Positions 17,148-26,406 are shown, numbered from the stretch's first letter. The stretch is DNA of 64,000 nt from Microvirga sp. 3-52 (GCF_018383585.1 NZ_JAHAMK010000024.1:1-64000), one strand, 5' to 3'. Notes: generated by a model from the sequence alone, not told the origin. Translations and numbers: made by a program.

Positions 17148-17732
17148 TCAGGGCGAGCGGCCCACGCTCATGGTCGTTCGGAATTCTGCATCGTCGTCGA
17201 TGAAGGCAGTCTCGGTCCCGGCGCCCATGGCGTCGAAGAAGCGGCTGACGAAGCAGCGGAAGGCGGCACAGAGGGCGATGTCGCAAATCTGCCGGTCTGA
17301 GAATCCGACCCCGCGCAGGCGGTCGATATCGACCTGCGAGATCCGGGATGCGTCCTGCGCGATCGTCTCCGCATAGGCCAGCATCTCCACATCCCGGTCC
17401 GACAATCCGGCGGTCCGGAAGTCCCGCTGAACGGCCAGCACGGCTTCCTTCGAGCCGAGATCGGCGATGAGCTGCTTGCCGTAGACATGGGAGCAATAGG
17501 TGGAGGGGATGTGCTTTGCCGCGATCAGCGTGATCAGGCGCCATTCGCGAACGCCGAGGGAAAAGCCGGCGCGGATGCTGTCGGAAAAATCCGTGTAGAT
17601 CGGCAGCAGGTCCGGCCGGGCGGTGAAGCATTTCGCGGCTTCCATCACGAAACCGAGCTGCGCTTTCTGCTTGTCGTAAATCTCCGCAACGCGGCCGGCT
17701 GCCTGTTCTTCCTCGATCGTCTCCAGGAACAT
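17148..17732 (-). CDS. Carboxymuconolactone decarboxylase / AhpD-like peroxidase-related protein
   Basis: This 194-aa protein has the all-helical AhpD-like fold. The redox region reads HIPSTYCSHVYGKQL, so only one Cys of the usual CxxC pair is kept, with Ser at the first position. SIRAGFSLGVREWRLITLIAA and the later LSDRDVEMLAYAETI are typical of uncharacterised peroxidase-related enzymes. It lies upstream of tetR on the same strand but is separated by the operator region, so it ends before that promoter and is probably its own unit. Confidence 0.82.
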   Translation of the reverse strand: MFLETIEEEQAAGRVAEIYDKQKAQLGFVMEAAKCFTARPDLLPIYTDFSDSIRAGFSLGVREWRLITLIAAKHIPSTYCSHVYGKQLIADLGSKEAVLAVQRDFRTAGLSDRDVEMLAYAETIAQDASRISQVDIDRLRGVGFSDRQICDIALCAAFRCFVSRFFDAMGAGTETAFIDDDAEFRTTMSVGRSP

Positions 17733-17845
17733 CCGACCCTCCAGTCAGACCGCCACTCCCGACAATCTAGCAGAAACCCGGTCGAGCCGGCATCCCTCCT
17801 GCACGCCGCCTCAGAGCCCGGCTCGTAAAGGGCCAGCAGCCTCCT

Positions 17846-17880
17846 CACGTCGTCGCCGGCCTCGTGCCGTTGATCTCGAT
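17846..17880. repeat. Degenerate half-copy of the REP-like element
   Basis: CACGTCGTCGCCGGCCTCGTGCC followed by GATCTCGAT matches the left arm of the dispersed element with several mismatches. No right arm follows. Confidence 0.5.
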
Positions 17881-17981
17881 CGGACGAGCGCATGATGAGC
17901 TGACCTCTCAGGTTGAGCGCTGAGAGGCGAGCTGATTGACGATCGGGCTTTCAAGATGAGGATTGCGGATAATGATGTGCT

Positions 17982-19007
17982 CTACGCGAGCGCTTCGCCC
18001 GAGAGGGTCCTGACATCCAGAATGGCTTCGATGAGGGCGAGGGCGACCGGGGCTGAAACATCCCGCATTTCCTGCACCAGGGTCCTGATGGCGGAGAGCG
18101 GGTAGGAGAGGGCCGGGTGCAGGGTGAGAAAGATCCTCATCGCATCCTTTTGCGTCACGCCCAGAACCTTCAGCGCGAGGGCGAGAAGGCGGTGGCGTCC
18201 GATTTCGAGCACGCGCCAATCCGTCGACGCGGGAAAACCGAACAGGGAGGTGAGGAGACCTTCAAGCCTGCGGTCGTCGCCTTTGAAGCCTGCAGCCGTG
18301 AGTTCCGCGAGGTCCTGCTCAATCAGCGTGAACGAGAGGCTGATGCGCCGGTGGGCGAGGGAGGCTGCGACTCGCTCCCGGATGTCTTTGCGGCGCTCCG
18401 CATCCGCCACGAGGTAAAGGGACGCCTGACCGGCCGTCGGGAGGTCGGACCGCTCGAGAAGAATAGCCGCGAGGGTAGGGCGATGGCGCGCCCGCCGCAG
18501 CAGATCCGTGAAAGGTGCGGTGTCGGGAGCAAAAGCCGGATTGGATGCGAGCGCGTCCTCGACGGCGCTCTCTCTCAGCGCCAGCAGTTTCTGAATGGTC
18601 GTCTGATCGAGATCCGTCCGTGAGGCGAGGGAGAGGCGCCCCTGCGGAGTCGCAAGCTGCCTACTGCCTGCCGCAGGCAGCAGACGCGCCGCATCATGGT
18701 GCAGGATGTCGCGCGCGTCGGGGGAATGCTGCGCCAGGTAATCGAGAACGGAGGCCGGCGTGTCAGGGCAGGAGGCCAGGATACGGGCGAGGTCGAGCAG
18801 GGTTGCGGGATCGGTTTTCGGCAGGAAGCCCAGGACAAGGGTCTCGAAGGTCTCGATGCTCTCGCGGTCGTGCGCCGCAGCGGCGACGAACATCTCTGCA
18901 TTCACTTTCAGGAGAGCGGCCCGCGCGTCGGAATGGCTGCCCTCCGAAGACCCGAAACCCGACAGGTTCGACCACAGGTCAGGATTTGCAGACGACACCA
19001 TACTCAT
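17982..19007 (-). CDS. DUF2336 domain-containing protein
   Basis: This 341-aa, Leu/Ala/Arg-rich, all-helical protein has no membrane segment. Helical repeat-like units such as LLDLARILASCPDTPASVLDYLAQHSP and SLASRTDLDQTTIQKLLAL match DUF2336 proteins. These are widespread in Alphaproteobacteria, have HEAT-like repeats and have no known function. It is isolated between intergenic gaps. Confidence 0.8.
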   Translation of the reverse strand: MSMVSSANPDLWSNLSGFGSSEGSHSDARAALLKVNAEMFVAAAAHDRESIETFETLVLGFLPKTDPATLLDLARILASCPDTPASVLDYLAQHSPDARDILHHDAARLLPAAGSRQLATPQGRLSLASRTDLDQTTIQKLLALRESAVEDALASNPAFAPDTAPFTDLLRRARHRPTLAAILLERSDLPTAGQASLYLVADAERRKDIRERVAASLAHRRISLSFTLIEQDLAELTAAGFKGDDRRLEGLLTSLFGFPASTDWRVLEIGRHRLLALALKVLGVTQKDAMRIFLTLHPALSYPLSAIRTLVQEMRDVSAPVALALIEAILDVRTLSGEALA

Positions 19008-19251
19008 ACTCGCTTCAACGCAACCGGCCGAAGGCTAGGATTCGTTCGTTAGCGCATCTTTAACGGGCAGGAGCGGCCCGGATATTAGGCCCCCTGCATG
19101 GGGAACCTAAGCGCGACAGTGGGTGTTGTTTTCATGTCAGGGAAAGCCTTTTTCTACGGTGCAAACCCCGGCGGAAACGAACTGTTAACCATGGATCTCT
19201 TTTTGTGAGTCAGTCGTAGAGGCAGCCAGTGACACGATAGAGGAGGGCACA

Positions 19252-19455
19252 ATGCGAGACATCTGGACCAGATCACCAGGAGTGGTGATCGCTTTTCCGG
19301 AGAGTACGGACCGGCCGCAGCGGCCGCTCCTGCCCGCAGACGAGCCCCGGGGCGAGATCCTGCTCTTCACCGGCGTCCGCTATGAGAGACCTTCCCCCAA
19401 TCCCGGTCCTTCCCGCCCACTGGCCTCCAACAGCCCCGGACGTCGTCGCTCGTAA
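19252..19455 (+). CDS. Small conserved-looking protein of unknown function
   Basis: This 67-aa protein has a GGAGG site at good spacing before its ATG. The central GEILLFTGVRYER motif with Pro-rich flanks recalls small proteins annotated in Methylobacteriaceae; I recall the motif but cannot confirm it. It has no signal peptide or membrane segment. It could also be a chance frame. Confidence 0.5.
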   Translation: MRDIWTRSPGVVIAFPESTDRPQRPLLPADEPRGEILLFTGVRYERPSPNPGPSRPLASNSPGRRRS

Positions 19456-19494
19456 TTCGTATTGATTTTCATGACGATGAGACGCCGTTAGGCG

Positions 19495-19995
19495 TCATGT
19501 CGGGCTTGCCAGATCGCGCACCATGAGCACCGCATCAGGCCCGTAGCTCACGAGCTTTGCGTCCAGGCCGATTATGGACACCACGCGGAAGCCGAACCTC
19601 TCCCAGAATGCCTGAGATCTGTTGACGGCCACGAGCGACAGATTGCCGAAGCCTTCCGCTCGCGCATGGGCAATCAGCCTCTCCGCTGCCTGCATGGCAT
19701 ATCCCTTGCCGCGTGCGGTCGGCAGCAGGGCGACATCGTGGATGTAATAGGTCGTGGGGGCGGCGGGGAGTTTGCCCAGCAGCCCATTCAGGGGCGGCGG
19801 CCCTCCATAGCGCCAGGGATGGGTGAGCGCGTAGCCGACGGCCTGTTCGTTCTCGGTCAGCATGAGGCAGCCCGGCGGATAGAGACGCTGGCGCTCGGCC
19901 AGGATCTCAAAGTCCTCCGGATGGCTGACATGGATCGTATCCGCAAGGACTTGCACCAGAGGCATGTCCTCGGGCGTCATGGAGCGCCAGGGCAT
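19495..19995 (-). CDS. GNAT family N-acetyltransferase
   Basis: This 166-aa enzyme has the acetyl-CoA binding motif A as LPTARGKGYAMQAAERLIAHA (about 95-115) after the IHDVALLP strand. The C-terminal motif B VNRSQAFWERFGF is also clear. It transfers an acetyl group from acetyl-CoA to an amine; the substrate is unknown. It ends a co-directional run from the penicillin-binding protein gene through the DUF1214/DUF1254 pair, with a five-base gap, so it is probably part of that transcript. Confidence 0.9.
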   Translation of the reverse strand: MPWRSMTPEDMPLVQVLADTIHVSHPEDFEILAERQRLYPPGCLMLTENEQAVGYALTHPWRYGGPPPLNGLLGKLPAAPTTYYIHDVALLPTARGKGYAMQAAERLIAHARAEGFGNLSLVAVNRSQAFWERFGFRVVSIIGLDAKLVSYGPDAVLMVRDLASPT

Positions 19996-20000
19996 GGATT

Positions 20001-20564
20001 TCAGGCGTCCTGCTCGGCCGTGCAGGAGATCGCCTTGGCCGCCTCTTCCGCCTGAGGCCGCAGGCTTGGGCTCGGAGCAGCAACGCGGACGATGACGAAG
20101 CCCTGCCGCTCGGGCGAGACGATCCGTACATCGCGCGAGGGATCGTTCTCGTCCTCCGCGGCGCGAGCCTCGTCGAGCTGGCGGGCGGTCATTGCCACGA
20201 TCTCGAGTTCGCCCCGCACGGCGGCACGGTCCGTGACGGCGAAGAACACGCCGCCCGATTCCTTGTGAAAGGAGAAGGACAGCGGGAGCGAACCGGTCTG
20301 GCCCGAGATGCGCATGGGGCCGTTGCGAAGATCGAACGCGCAGGTTGCCACGGCGACGGCCGGATCTGGTCTTGGCAGCCAGGTGTTCTCACCGCCCGGC
20401 GCGCTGATGATCTGTGCCCTGTCGGCAGTCAGCGTGGCCTGGACCTTGGCGAAGGCATCCTGTTCGGCGAGGTAGGGGCTCGCGAGGATCGCCGCGATAT
20501 GAACCCCCGCGGCGATCACAATGCCGCAGAGGGTGGCGACGAGAAAACGACTGAAGCCTCTCAT
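20001..20564 (-). CDS. DUF1254-like membrane-anchored protein
   Basis: This 187-aa protein starts at MRGFSRFLVATLCG, an ATGA overlap with the preceding DUF1214 gene. One N-terminal membrane helix (about 5-27) anchors a periplasmic domain of about 155 residues. The pattern HIAAILASPYLAEQDAFAKV and YLAEQ...DPAVAVATCAFDLRNGP matches the short DUF1254 partner found next to DUF1214 genes in Hyphomicrobiales. Function is unknown. Confidence 0.78.
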   Translation of the reverse strand: MRGFSRFLVATLCGIVIAAGVHIAAILASPYLAEQDAFAKVQATLTADRAQIISAPGGENTWLPRPDPAVAVATCAFDLRNGPMRISGQTGSLPLSFSFHKESGGVFFAVTDRAAVRGELEIVAMTARQLDEARAAEDENDPSRDVRIVSPERQGFVIVRVAAPSPSLRPQAEEAAKAISCTAEQDA

Positions 20565-21229
20565 GCTCCGCACTCCAGACGTTGGATGACAGGAAAGTCG
20601 ACCTCTTCAAGATTGGCACCGGCCGCGCCCGGTGGATCATAGAGGCGCAGCACCACCGTGAAGGGACCGGATGCGGGAAGCTGGAGCCAATTGCCTGGCT
20701 GCAGATTGCGGGACAGGGCGATGGTGAAAAGGTCCTGAGAGTCCCGGAGGACTTCCGCCGAGGTGAAGCTTCGGCGTCCAAGCTCGGTCGCAGGCAGGCG
20801 TCCCTCCCCGTCGTACAGTGTCAAGGTCCAGAGCCGCGCGATCGGAGCGACGGCGCCGATCGTGTAGGTGCAGGCGGAGTCGAGCGGCCTTCCTTCGCTG
20901 TCTGTCCGGGCGGTGAAGCCCAGTCCTTCGCCGGTGGCCAGCGGAACGTCGCCGCGCCGGGCAATGATCGCGCGCATGTAAGGATCGGCTCCAGGAGAGC
21001 CGAGCTTCGGCCAAGCCTGCCATGACCCCAGGCGCAGGCTGCCGAAGGGCGGATCGCCGTTCATGGCCCAGTGGGCGGAGCTCAAGCCCAGGCCCAGCGC
21101 CAGCAGCAGCGCATAGACGACGAGAAAAGCTGTTGGGACACGTCTGACAATCACGGGCGACAACGGGGTCGATGGCGCGCGCATGGAAGCGGCCGCAGGG
21201 GCGTTCGTCAAGGGAGCCTCTGTCTGCAT
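20561..21229 (-). CDS. DUF1214 domain-containing membrane-anchored protein
   Basis: This 222-aa protein has an N-terminal membrane helix (about 32-52) and a periplasmic DUF1214 domain. Hallmarks are DPYMRAIIARRGDVPLATGEGL, the DSEGRPLDSACTYTI motif and the C-terminal PAGPFTVVLRLYDPPG-like segment. It overlaps the DUF1254-like gene by four bases and follows the PBP gene by three, so the three form an operon. The shared operon hints at an envelope role, which is inference. Confidence 0.83.
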   Translation of the reverse strand: MQTEAPLTNAPAAASMRAPSTPLSPVIVRRVPTAFLVVYALLLALGLGLSSAHWAMNGDPPFGSLRLGSWQAWPKLGSPGADPYMRAIIARRGDVPLATGEGLGFTARTDSEGRPLDSACTYTIGAVAPIARLWTLTLYDGEGRLPATELGRRSFTSAEVLRDSQDLFTIALSRNLQPGNWLQLPASGPFTVVLRLYDPPGAAGANLEEVDFPVIQRLECGA

Positions 21230-21232
21230 TCG

Positions 21233-23443
21233 TTAGGGCATGGCAACTTGGCGGCGGGCATCCACGGCAGCCGAGCTGCGCGGCGTCTCCGAGGCCTTGC
21301 CCGTCGTTACGGAACGGTCGACCGACTGGAACAGGGTGCCGATGCCGCCCAGAGCCTCATAGGACCTGCGGGAAAGAGTGCCGGCCAGGAAGCCTTGCGC
21401 AGGCGTCTGGGCCTGATCCGCCGCCGGGCCCTTGGCGGAGGCCACGCGGGACGCATTGGCCGGGCTCGCGCCGGGAATGGGGCGGATCTCCAGGTTCTGG
21501 TGAGCGAGGTTCATCACTTCATGCCAGGTCATTGCCGGAAGCGTGCCGCCGGTCATGTCGTTCATGGGGCTGGAATCGTCGTTGCCGTACCAGACGCTGG
21601 CAACGAGGTTGCCGGTATAGCCGACAAACCAGGCGTCCTTGTAGCCGTTGGTGGTGCCGGTCTTGCCGGCAACCGGAATGCCTTCCAGGGCCGCGCGCTT
21701 GCCGGTGCCTTCCTCGACCACCTTGTTGAGCATGAAGTTCATGTCATGAACGACGCGGGAGTCGAGCACCTGCTTGGGGGGCGTATCCCGGTCATGACGG
21801 TAGATGACCTCGCCGGAGGAGTTGCGGACCTCCCAGGCGGCGTAGGGGTCGGCGCGCTTGCCGCCATTGGCGAAGACCGCGTAGGAGGCTGCCATGTCGA
21901 TCGGCGTCACCTCGGCGGCGCCGATGGGCAGGGAGCTCGAATCCGTCAGCGGATGGGTCAGGCCCATGCGCTTGGCCGTATCCACGATCACCGCGCGGCC
22001 CGCCTTGGCGTTGCCCTTGCCGATCTCCACCGACATGATCACGGGGATCGAATTGATCGAACGCGCCAAGGCAGAGACGAGCGGCATGGAGCCCGAGAAG
22101 GAGCGGCCATAGTTCTGCGGGCACCAGTTGCCGAGGCAGACCGGCCGGTCGACGACGGTGGAACTGGGCCGCAGCTTCGGATTGGTGGTCAGGGCTGCCG
22201 CGTAGACGAAGGGCTTGAAGGACGAGCCCGGCTGCCGCAGGCCCCCGGTGGCGCGGTTGAACTGGCTCTGACCGTAATCCCGCCCGCCGACGATGGTGCG
22301 CACGGCACCGTCCACGTCCATCACGACGATGGCACCCTGGCCCGCCTTGTACTGGCGTCCATGCTGGCGGAGCATGTTTTCCAGCGTCTCTTCCGTATGC
22401 CGCTGAAGCGCCGTGTCGAGGGGCGTCTTCACGATCAGCACCCGCTCGTTGCCGAACTTCTTCTGTGCCGCGAGAGCCTTCACCTGTTCGAAGGCCCAAT
22501 CGAGGTAGAAGTCGGGGGTCGTCTCGCGCTCGCGGTTGATCGGGGTGGCCGGATTGCGACGTGCCGTCTGGATCTGGCCTTCGGTCAGGAACCCCGCCTC
22601 GACCATGTTGCGCAGAACCTCGTTCGCTCGGGCGCGGGCTGCCGGCAGGTTCACGTGCGGCGCATATTTGGTCGGCGCCTTGAACAGGCCGGCGAGCATG
22701 GCGGATTCCGCGAGGGTCAGCTCCTTGGCGGGCTTGCCGAAATAATAGTCGGCCGCCGCCACGACGCCGTGGGCGCCGCCGCCCATATAGGCGCGATCGA
22801 GATAGAGCTTGAGGATCTCGTCCTTGGTCAGGTGGAACTCCAGCCAGACCGCCAGGAAGGCTTCCTTGATCTTGCGCTCGAGGGAGCGCTCGTTGGTGAG
22901 GAAGAGGTTCTTGGCCAGCTGCTGGGTGATCGAGGAGCCGCCCTGCACCACGCCGCCGCCCTGAGCATTCACCACGACGGCCCGGAAGGTGCCGATCGGG
23001 TCGATGCCCCAGTGGTCGTAGAAGCGCCGGTCTTCCGTCGCCAGCGCGGCCTTGACCATGTAGTCCGGGAAATCCTCGATCTTGTAGGAATCGTCGAGGT
23101 GGAGGCCACGGCGTCCGACCTCCTGACCGTAGCGGTCAAGGAAGGTGACCGCGAGATCCTGGGTCTTGAGCCAATCGTCCTCCGTCTCCCGGAAGGCCGG
23201 GAGGGCGAGCGCCAGCATGACGATGGCCCCAACGGTGCCCAGGGTGGTCGCCTCGCTGGTCAGATCCAGGATGCCGCGGAGAGGGCCGCGAAACCGCAGG
23301 CATGTGAGCTTTTCCGAGTACCAGCCCCACGCACCCGCCAGTCCTCGCCCGCTCTGGAACAGCGCGGAGTTGAGCCACGCATCGAACCAAAGCGCGCCGC
23401 GCTTGATCCGCGTCATGAGAGGGATGGGGGGCTGCTGGCTCAC
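21233..23443 (-). CDS. Class A penicillin-binding protein (bifunctional PBP1A type)
   Basis: This 736-aa bifunctional murein synthase polymerises and crosslinks peptidoglycan. A membrane helix lies at about 65-85. The GT51 glycosyltransferase domain follows, with catalytic ATEDRRFYDHWG and GGSSITQQLAKNLFL. The transpeptidase domain has SxxK in PGSSFKPFVY, SxN in SINSIP and KTG in AGKTGTTNGYKDAWF. The PGxN/DxGD-type linkers look intact. Length is near that of the short alphaproteobacterial PBP1A form. It heads a co-directional group with the DUF1214 and DUF1254 genes. Confidence 0.95.
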   Translation of the reverse strand: MSQQPPIPLMTRIKRGALWFDAWLNSALFQSGRGLAGAWGWYSEKLTCLRFRGPLRGILDLTSEATTLGTVGAIVMLALALPAFRETEDDWLKTQDLAVTFLDRYGQEVGRRGLHLDDSYKIEDFPDYMVKAALATEDRRFYDHWGIDPIGTFRAVVVNAQGGGVVQGGSSITQQLAKNLFLTNERSLERKIKEAFLAVWLEFHLTKDEILKLYLDRAYMGGGAHGVVAAADYYFGKPAKELTLAESAMLAGLFKAPTKYAPHVNLPAARARANEVLRNMVEAGFLTEGQIQTARRNPATPINRERETTPDFYLDWAFEQVKALAAQKKFGNERVLIVKTPLDTALQRHTEETLENMLRQHGRQYKAGQGAIVVMDVDGAVRTIVGGRDYGQSQFNRATGGLRQPGSSFKPFVYAAALTTNPKLRPSSTVVDRPVCLGNWCPQNYGRSFSGSMPLVSALARSINSIPVIMSVEIGKGNAKAGRAVIVDTAKRMGLTHPLTDSSSLPIGAAEVTPIDMAASYAVFANGGKRADPYAAWEVRNSSGEVIYRHDRDTPPKQVLDSRVVHDMNFMLNKVVEEGTGKRAALEGIPVAGKTGTTNGYKDAWFVGYTGNLVASVWYGNDDSSPMNDMTGGTLPAMTWHEVMNLAHQNLEIRPIPGASPANASRVASAKGPAADQAQTPAQGFLAGTLSRRSYEALGGIGTLFQSVDRSVTTGKASETPRSSAAVDARRQVAMP

Positions 23444-23503
23444 GGCGGTCCTCGGGCAGGTCAGTGGGCTGACACACCTTGTTCTATGATCTTTGAATCC
23501 CTA

Positions 23504-23611
23504 GAGCATCGGCCCAAAAGTGGAAACCACTTTCGAGATCCATCCGACGCTCCTTCTTGGCCAGCGCATCGTCCGGCGTGGCAAACCGGATCCCATTTCC
23601 GCACGATGCGC
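23504..23611. repeat. Dispersed repeat, family 2, copy B
   Basis: This matches the element at 1305-1433 in order and spacing of its blocks: GAGCATCGG, CAAAAGTGG/CCACTTT palindrome, CGCATC, a GG..AAACCGG block and GCACGATGCGC. It occupies the gap between the PBP gene and the YcgN-type gene (23444-23766). Confidence 0.6.
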
Positions 23612-23766
23612 GAGCGGCAACGCCGAAGCGTGGCGATGCTGATATATATAACTCAGAACCTTGTTTGTAGGTTCACGGAGATTTACCTCTTCGGAAGTAT
23701 AGTCTGGCCGATGTGCGGTTTAGCACCTTCCTTCAAACCGCCTCAAAGAGACGTCAAAGCGCCCAC

Positions 23767-24261
23767 ATGCCAAATGCCGCACCCGTCACCCGCCCTCAGC
23801 CGGAGGAGAAACCCTTCTGGCAAGTGAAGTCGCTCGAAGCCATGAGCCCCGACGAGTGGGAGAGCCTGTGCGACGGCTGCGGGCGCTGCTGCCTGGTCAA
23901 GCTCGAGGATGAGGATACGGCCGAGGTGATGTACACCGATGTGGGCTGCACCCTCCTCGACGACCGGACCTGCCGCTGCCGAGACTATCCAAACCGCCAA
24001 GCCAAGGTGGCCGATTGCGTCCGCCTGACGCCGCAGGCGGTGCGCAGCCTCTCCTGGCTGCCCCATACCTGCGCCTACCGTCTCTTGGCCGAGGGGCACG
24101 ACCTCTACTGGTGGCATCCGCTCGTCTCGGGCGATCCTGCGACCGTCCATGCGGCCGGAATCTCCGTCCGGGACCGGGTGGCGGGACCGGAGGAAGACTT
24201 CACCGTTGCCGAACTCCTGAACCGCATCACCGATTGGCCGATGGAAGACACCGGTCGCTGA
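23767..24261 (+). CDS. YcgN/UPF0260 family cysteine cluster protein
   Basis: This 164-aa protein is read from [11 protein letters not shown] (23767). The cluster CDGCGRCC at residues 35-42, followed by [15 protein letters not shown] and ADCV, gives eight conserved Cys that probably bind a metal or Fe-S cluster. The motif [23 protein letters not shown] is characteristic of UPF0260. It is related to the CxxCxxCC proteins of the YkgJ group. Function is unknown and it is cytoplasmic. Confidence 0.92.
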   Translation: MPNAAPVTRPQPEEKPFWQVKSLEAMSPDEWESLCDGCGRCCLVKLEDEDTAEVMYTDVGCTLLDDRTCRCRDYPNRQAKVADCVRLTPQAVRSLSWLPHTCAYRLLAEGHDLYWWHPLVSGDPATVHAAGISVRDRVAGPEEDFTVAELLNRITDWPMEDTGR

Positions 24262-24726
24262 GCGACGAGAGTTGCCCGGTTCGTCGCGGAGCGTCTCGGC
24301 CGTTCCGGACGGGAGACGCGCAGGGCTGGGAAGATCGGTCTCTTCGAGCCGTGAAGGCAGGTTGGATGTCAGCCTGCCTAGGAATGACGATCCGAGGCCG
24401 CCGCATCTCCGCGACGGGGACGATCCGAAACAGACCGGATAACTCGGAAGGATAGGTCGATCCCACGCGCGGCCCGTCTGCAGGGCAAAGCGTCGCAGTA
24501 TCAATCGTATCGATGATCGTCGGCAGCCGGTTTTCTTGAGAGCGGAATTCGGGACTGGTCCCGCCGTTCCAGCGTGGCTGAGGATAGGGACGGCTCGCAG
24601 AACCGGAATCTACCTCTTTGGAGTAGTTGCCAGCGTCGCGTTCAAAAGCAAACCTGTTCGGCCCTACAGCAGTTCTGATCCCCAATTCTTTTGCTCTTCA
24701 GAATAATTTCCGAACAGGATGGTTTT
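24262..24726. other. Intergenic region upstream of the serralysin-like gene
   Basis: There are 465 bases with no convincing gene. Short frames lack ribosome sites. Given its length it may contain regulatory sequence for the protease gene, but no palindrome or promoter was recognised. Confidence 0.4.
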
Positions 24727-26118
24727 ATGCCTGCGGTTGCTACTTATGGCCTGACTGGAAATTCGTATGTCGATGGTGTTCTTGGCGGATATAAATGGGC
24801 GGGCAACAGCGTAACCTACAGCTTTCCTGGAAGCGGATCGTATTACGGAAATTCGTACGGCGCAGCGGAGAACACGACGAACTTCGGCAGCCTCGGCGCG
24901 GTTCAGCAGACGACCGCCCGCAATGCCCTGAAGACCTATGCCTCCGTGGCCAACCTGACCTTCACGGAGATCGGTGAGAGTGCAACGCAGCACGCCGATG
25001 TGCGCTTGGCGATGTCGGACAGGACCGGCTCCGCATGGGCCTATCTCCCCAACACGGCGGCCGAGGGCGGGGACGTCTGGTTCAACATCTCGAACGGCTA
25101 CTTCACCAGCCCCGTGAAGGGCAATTACGCCTTCATGGTCTTCCTGCACGAGATCGGGCATGCGCTCGGGCTCGAACATACGCATGAAGGCACCGTCATG
25201 CCGCAGAACCGGGACTCTCTGGAGTACACGGTCATGAGCTATCGCTCCTATGTCGGAAGCTCGACGACCGCCGGTTACACGAACGAGAACTGGGGCTACG
25301 CGCAGTCGCTGATGATGTACGATATCGCGGCCGTGCAGCACATGTATGGTGCGAACTACGCCACCAACGGCGGGAACTCGACCTATTCCTGGAATGCGGC
25401 GACCGGAGAGATGCTGATCAACGGTGCGGGCCAGGGCGCGCCCGGGGGCAACAAGATCTTTCTGACCATTTGGGATGGCGGCGGAAACGACACGTACGAC
25501 CTGTCGAACTATTCGACCGCCCTCAAAATCGATCTTCGCCCCGGGGAATGGACGAAGACATCGACCGTCCAGCTCGCGAAACTGAACTGGGACGGTTCGA
25601 AGGTCGCTGTCGGCAACATCGCCAACGCGTTGCTCTATCAGGGTGACGCGCGCTCGCTCATCGAGAATGCCGTCGGTGGATCTGGCAACGATTTGTTGAC
25701 CGGCAACGACGGCATCAACCTGCTCAGAGGCGGTGCAGGTTCGGACAAGTTGTACGGGCTCGGCGGAGGCGATACCTTGGATGGCGGAGCCGGAGTCGAC
25801 ACGCTCTCGGGCGGTGCCGGAACGGACATCTTCGATTTCAACTCCGTGAAGGATTCTCCCTCGAGCGCGCGCGATACGATCCAGGACTTCGTGCGGGGCG
25901 TGGACCGCATCGATCTGCGCACCATCGATGCCAACACCGCAACCGGTGGAGATCAGGCCTTCTCGTTCATCGGCAGCACGGCCTTTACGGGGAAGGCCGG
26001 ACAGTTGAACTTCACCGGCAATGTGCTCGCGGGAGATGTGAACGGCGACAGGACCGCGGATTTCCGCATCAACGTCTCGGGAATCTCCACGCTGGCGGGC
26101 AGCGACTTCTATCTTTGA
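24727..26118 (+). CDS. Serralysin-like M10B metalloprotease with RTX repeats
   Basis: This 463-aa secreted zinc protease has its zinc-binding motif HEIGHALGLEH at residues 141-151. The Met-turn is in VMSYRSY. The C-terminal half carries glycine-rich calcium-binding repeats (GGSGNDLLTGNDG, LRGGAGSDKLYGLGGGDTLDGGAG, LSGGAGTDIFDF) and the peptidase M10 C-terminal domain. There is no Sec signal, which fits type I secretion through a C-terminal signal. No ABC/HlyD/TolC genes are nearby, so the exporter must be elsewhere. The start at 24727 is preferred over a longer frame to 24691. Confidence 0.94.
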   Translation: MPAVATYGLTGNSYVDGVLGGYKWAGNSVTYSFPGSGSYYGNSYGAAENTTNFGSLGAVQQTTARNALKTYASVANLTFTEIGESATQHADVRLAMSDRTGSAWAYLPNTAAEGGDVWFNISNGYFTSPVKGNYAFMVFLHEIGHALGLEHTHEGTVMPQNRDSLEYTVMSYRSYVGSSTTAGYTNENWGYAQSLMMYDIAAVQHMYGANYATNGGNSTYSWNAATGEMLINGAGQGAPGGNKIFLTIWDGGGNDTYDLSNYSTALKIDLRPGEWTKTSTVQLAKLNWDGSKVAVGNIANALLYQGDARSLIENAVGGSGNDLLTGNDGINLLRGGAGSDKLYGLGGGDTLDGGAGVDTLSGGAGTDIFDFNSVKDSPSSARDTIQDFVRGVDRIDLRTIDANTATGGDQAFSFIGSTAFTGKAGQLNFTGNVLAGDVNGDRTADFRINVSGISTLAGSDFYL

Positions 26119-26141
26119 TGGAGGCTCATGGGAGCGGGTCG

Positions 26142-26363
26142 ATGAGTGATTGGATCGACTTCGACCAATGGCACAACTGTGCCCGGATGGAGCGGCCCGG
26201 CTTCGTGTTCGAGGTCCGGAACGGGGAGGGGCGCAGCCTGCTGACCACCTGCACCGCCTCTCTCCAGCTGCCGTTCGACTGGACATCGCCGCCTGTGCGG
26301 TTCCGTCTGGTCGAGGCTCCGCGGCCGCGCCGCTCCAACCCCGTCCCGAAGCCGCAGTTCTGA
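26142..26363 (+). CDS. Small protein downstream of the metalloprotease
   Basis: This 73-aa protein starts at MSDWIDFDQWHNC with a GGGAGCGGG site upstream; a TTG/ATG extension overlapping the protease stop is possible. It shows a short beta-rich pattern (FVFEVRNGEGRSLLTTC, LQLPFDW) and a basic Pro-rich tail. It lacks a signal peptide, unlike known serralysin inhibitors. The 23-base gap suggests co-transcription with the protease. Role unknown. Confidence 0.6.
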   Translation: MSDWIDFDQWHNCARMERPGFVFEVRNGEGRSLLTTCTASLQLPFDWTSPPVRFRLVEAPRPRRSNPVPKPQF

Positions 26364-26406
26364 CGATGCCGGCCGGGGGCTTGCAAAAAGCTCTGCCTTC
26401 GAGCCC

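Noticed and set aside
21071-23827. A plus-strand open frame of 918 codons
   Set aside because: It is antisense to the intact PBP1A and DUF1214 genes, His/Arg/Gly-rich, with no family motif. It is a GC-rich shadow frame.
24664-26286. A minus-strand open frame of 540 codons over the serralysin gene
   Set aside because: The plus strand encodes HEIGHALGLEH and RTX repeats. The antisense frame has no recognisable domain.
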